A DNA stretch of 21,643 bases from SHYG01 sp041485445 (GTDB taxonomy: Bacteria > Chloroflexota > Dehalococcoidia > Lucifugimonadales > UBA3495): assembly GCA_041485445.1 (NCBI GenBank), contig JBGPJN010000013.1:1-21643 (forward strand). The letters are read 5' to 3'. This document shows positions 21,189 through 21,643 of this stretch, piece by piece. A program made the translations under genes and the position numbers. Every line of letters begins with the position of its first letter. Position 1 is the stretch's first letter. Under the pieces are notes generated by a model that saw only the letters and a list, made by a program, of their open reading frames with translations, was not told the DNA's origin and did no database searches.

Positions 21189-21643
21189 ATGACCAAAGTC
21201 ACCCAGCACTGTTTTGAGGCCACCGGTCGCGCCACCTTCATCTGCGACTTCTCCCCGCCCCGGTCCGGCGACCCTCAGGTTGTTCAGCAAGTCCTTCAGT
21301 TGAAAGACGCCGACTTCATCTCCGTGGCTTACAACCCCGGCCGCGCCGTGCGCGCTAGCTCGGCCCTGGTGGCCGCCGCCATCCGCCAGCAGACCGGCCA
21401 AGAGGTGGTGTTCACCCTGGCCACCCGGGACATGAACAAGCTGGCCATTCAGTCCCTGCTGCTGGGGGCCCACCTCATGGGCCTGGAGAACCTGGTGGTG
21501 GTCCAGGGCGACCCTTTCACGCCCCGGGACCTGGAGCAGGTCAAAAGCGTTGGGGACTTCACTCCCACCGGGCTGCTGGGCGCCATCGCCGCCATGAACC
21601 GGGGGGAGGACTACCGGGGCAACAAGCTGGCGTCGCCCACCGA
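21189..21643 (+). CDS. Methylenetetrahydrofolate reductase-like protein (3' partial)
   Basis: The frame opens at ATG 21189 and runs off the window end; about 151 residues are visible. No Shine-Dalgarno is seen, and no alternative start lies in frame just upstream. The sequence fits the TIM-barrel MTHFR/MetF superfamily: FICDFSPPRSGDP (17-29), then DADFISVAYNPGRAVRASSAL, then VFTLATRDMNKLAIQSLLLGAHLMGLENLVVVQGDP. The family reduces methylene-THF to methyl-THF with FAD. The conserved Glu before the FxPPR motif (Glu28 in E. coli MetF) is Asp20 here; the GDP aspartate is kept. The class could also be an MTHFR-like partner protein of the Wood-Ljungdahl pathway. The family is clear, the activity less so. 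Confidence 0.85.
   Translation, partial: MTKVTQHCFEATGRATFICDFSPPRSGDPQVVQQVLQLKDADFISVAYNPGRAVRASSALVAAAIRQQTGQEVVFTLATRDMNKLAIQSLLLGAHLMGLENLVVVQGDPFTPRDLEQVKSVGDFTPTGLLGAIAAMNRGEDYRGNKLASPT

Overview
The window is high-GC DNA with dense gene packing, Shine-Dalgarno leaders and frequent TTG/GTG starts. Secreted proteins carry long Thr-Pro 'stalk' linkers, and the gaps hold several families of short palindromic repeats. Together with MqnA-type (futalosine) menaquinone synthesis and CHAT-TPR proteins, this suggests an environmental bacterium, most likely Chloroflexota (Dehalococcoidia/SAR202-like). That assignment is an inference from style, not from a marker gene.

Layout. (1) Positions 1-5087, + strand: the distal end of a contractile-injection-system (eCIS/phage-tail-like) operon. 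It holds a baseplate J-type protein (5' end outside the window), a tail protein I/TIGR02242-type protein, a protein joining an eCIS-type N-terminal motif to a DUF4159-like domain, and a membrane-anchored protein with Ig-like folds. A strong intrinsic terminator closes it. (2) 5125-8388, - strand: a 1087-aa membrane-anchored surface protein with a VWA domain, a Thr-Pro stalk, two tandem-95/cadherin-like repeats, a He_PIG-like domain and five IPT-like repeats. It converges on the eCIS operon and has its own consensus-like promoter. (3) 8608-14196, + strand: two paralogous DUF4384 proteins, one membrane-anchored and one a lipoprotein, each behind a related promoter, followed closely by a 1141-aa TPR-CHAT (caspase-like) lipoprotein. 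(4) 14197-14740: two adjacent palindromes, then tRNA-Arg(UCG) and tRNA-His(GUG) on the - strand with promoter and terminator. (5) 14773-16149, +: a gluzincin-type surface metallopeptidase with a Cys-TM-Arg tail. (6) 16223-19823, -: a family-5 solute-binding lipoprotein and DppB- and DppC-type permeases, with no ATPase genes alongside. (7) 20234-21019, +: an MqnA-like protein; then 21189 to the end, +: the N-terminal part of a methylenetetrahydrofolate reductase-like protein.

How it may fit together. The eCIS end, the VWA/IPT surface protein and the DUF4384-CHAT cluster form one continuous envelope-related block between housekeeping genes. The most interesting candidate is the DUF4384/DUF4384/CHAT-TPR unit. 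The sequence suggests a sensor pair with a predicted extracytoplasmic caspase-like protease, divergently transcribed from a VWA adhesin. A functional link to the neighbouring eCIS is a hypothesis based only on position. Short mobile-looking palindromic elements sit at 14245-14337, 16151-16206, 19959-20099 and 21040-21163, all between operons.
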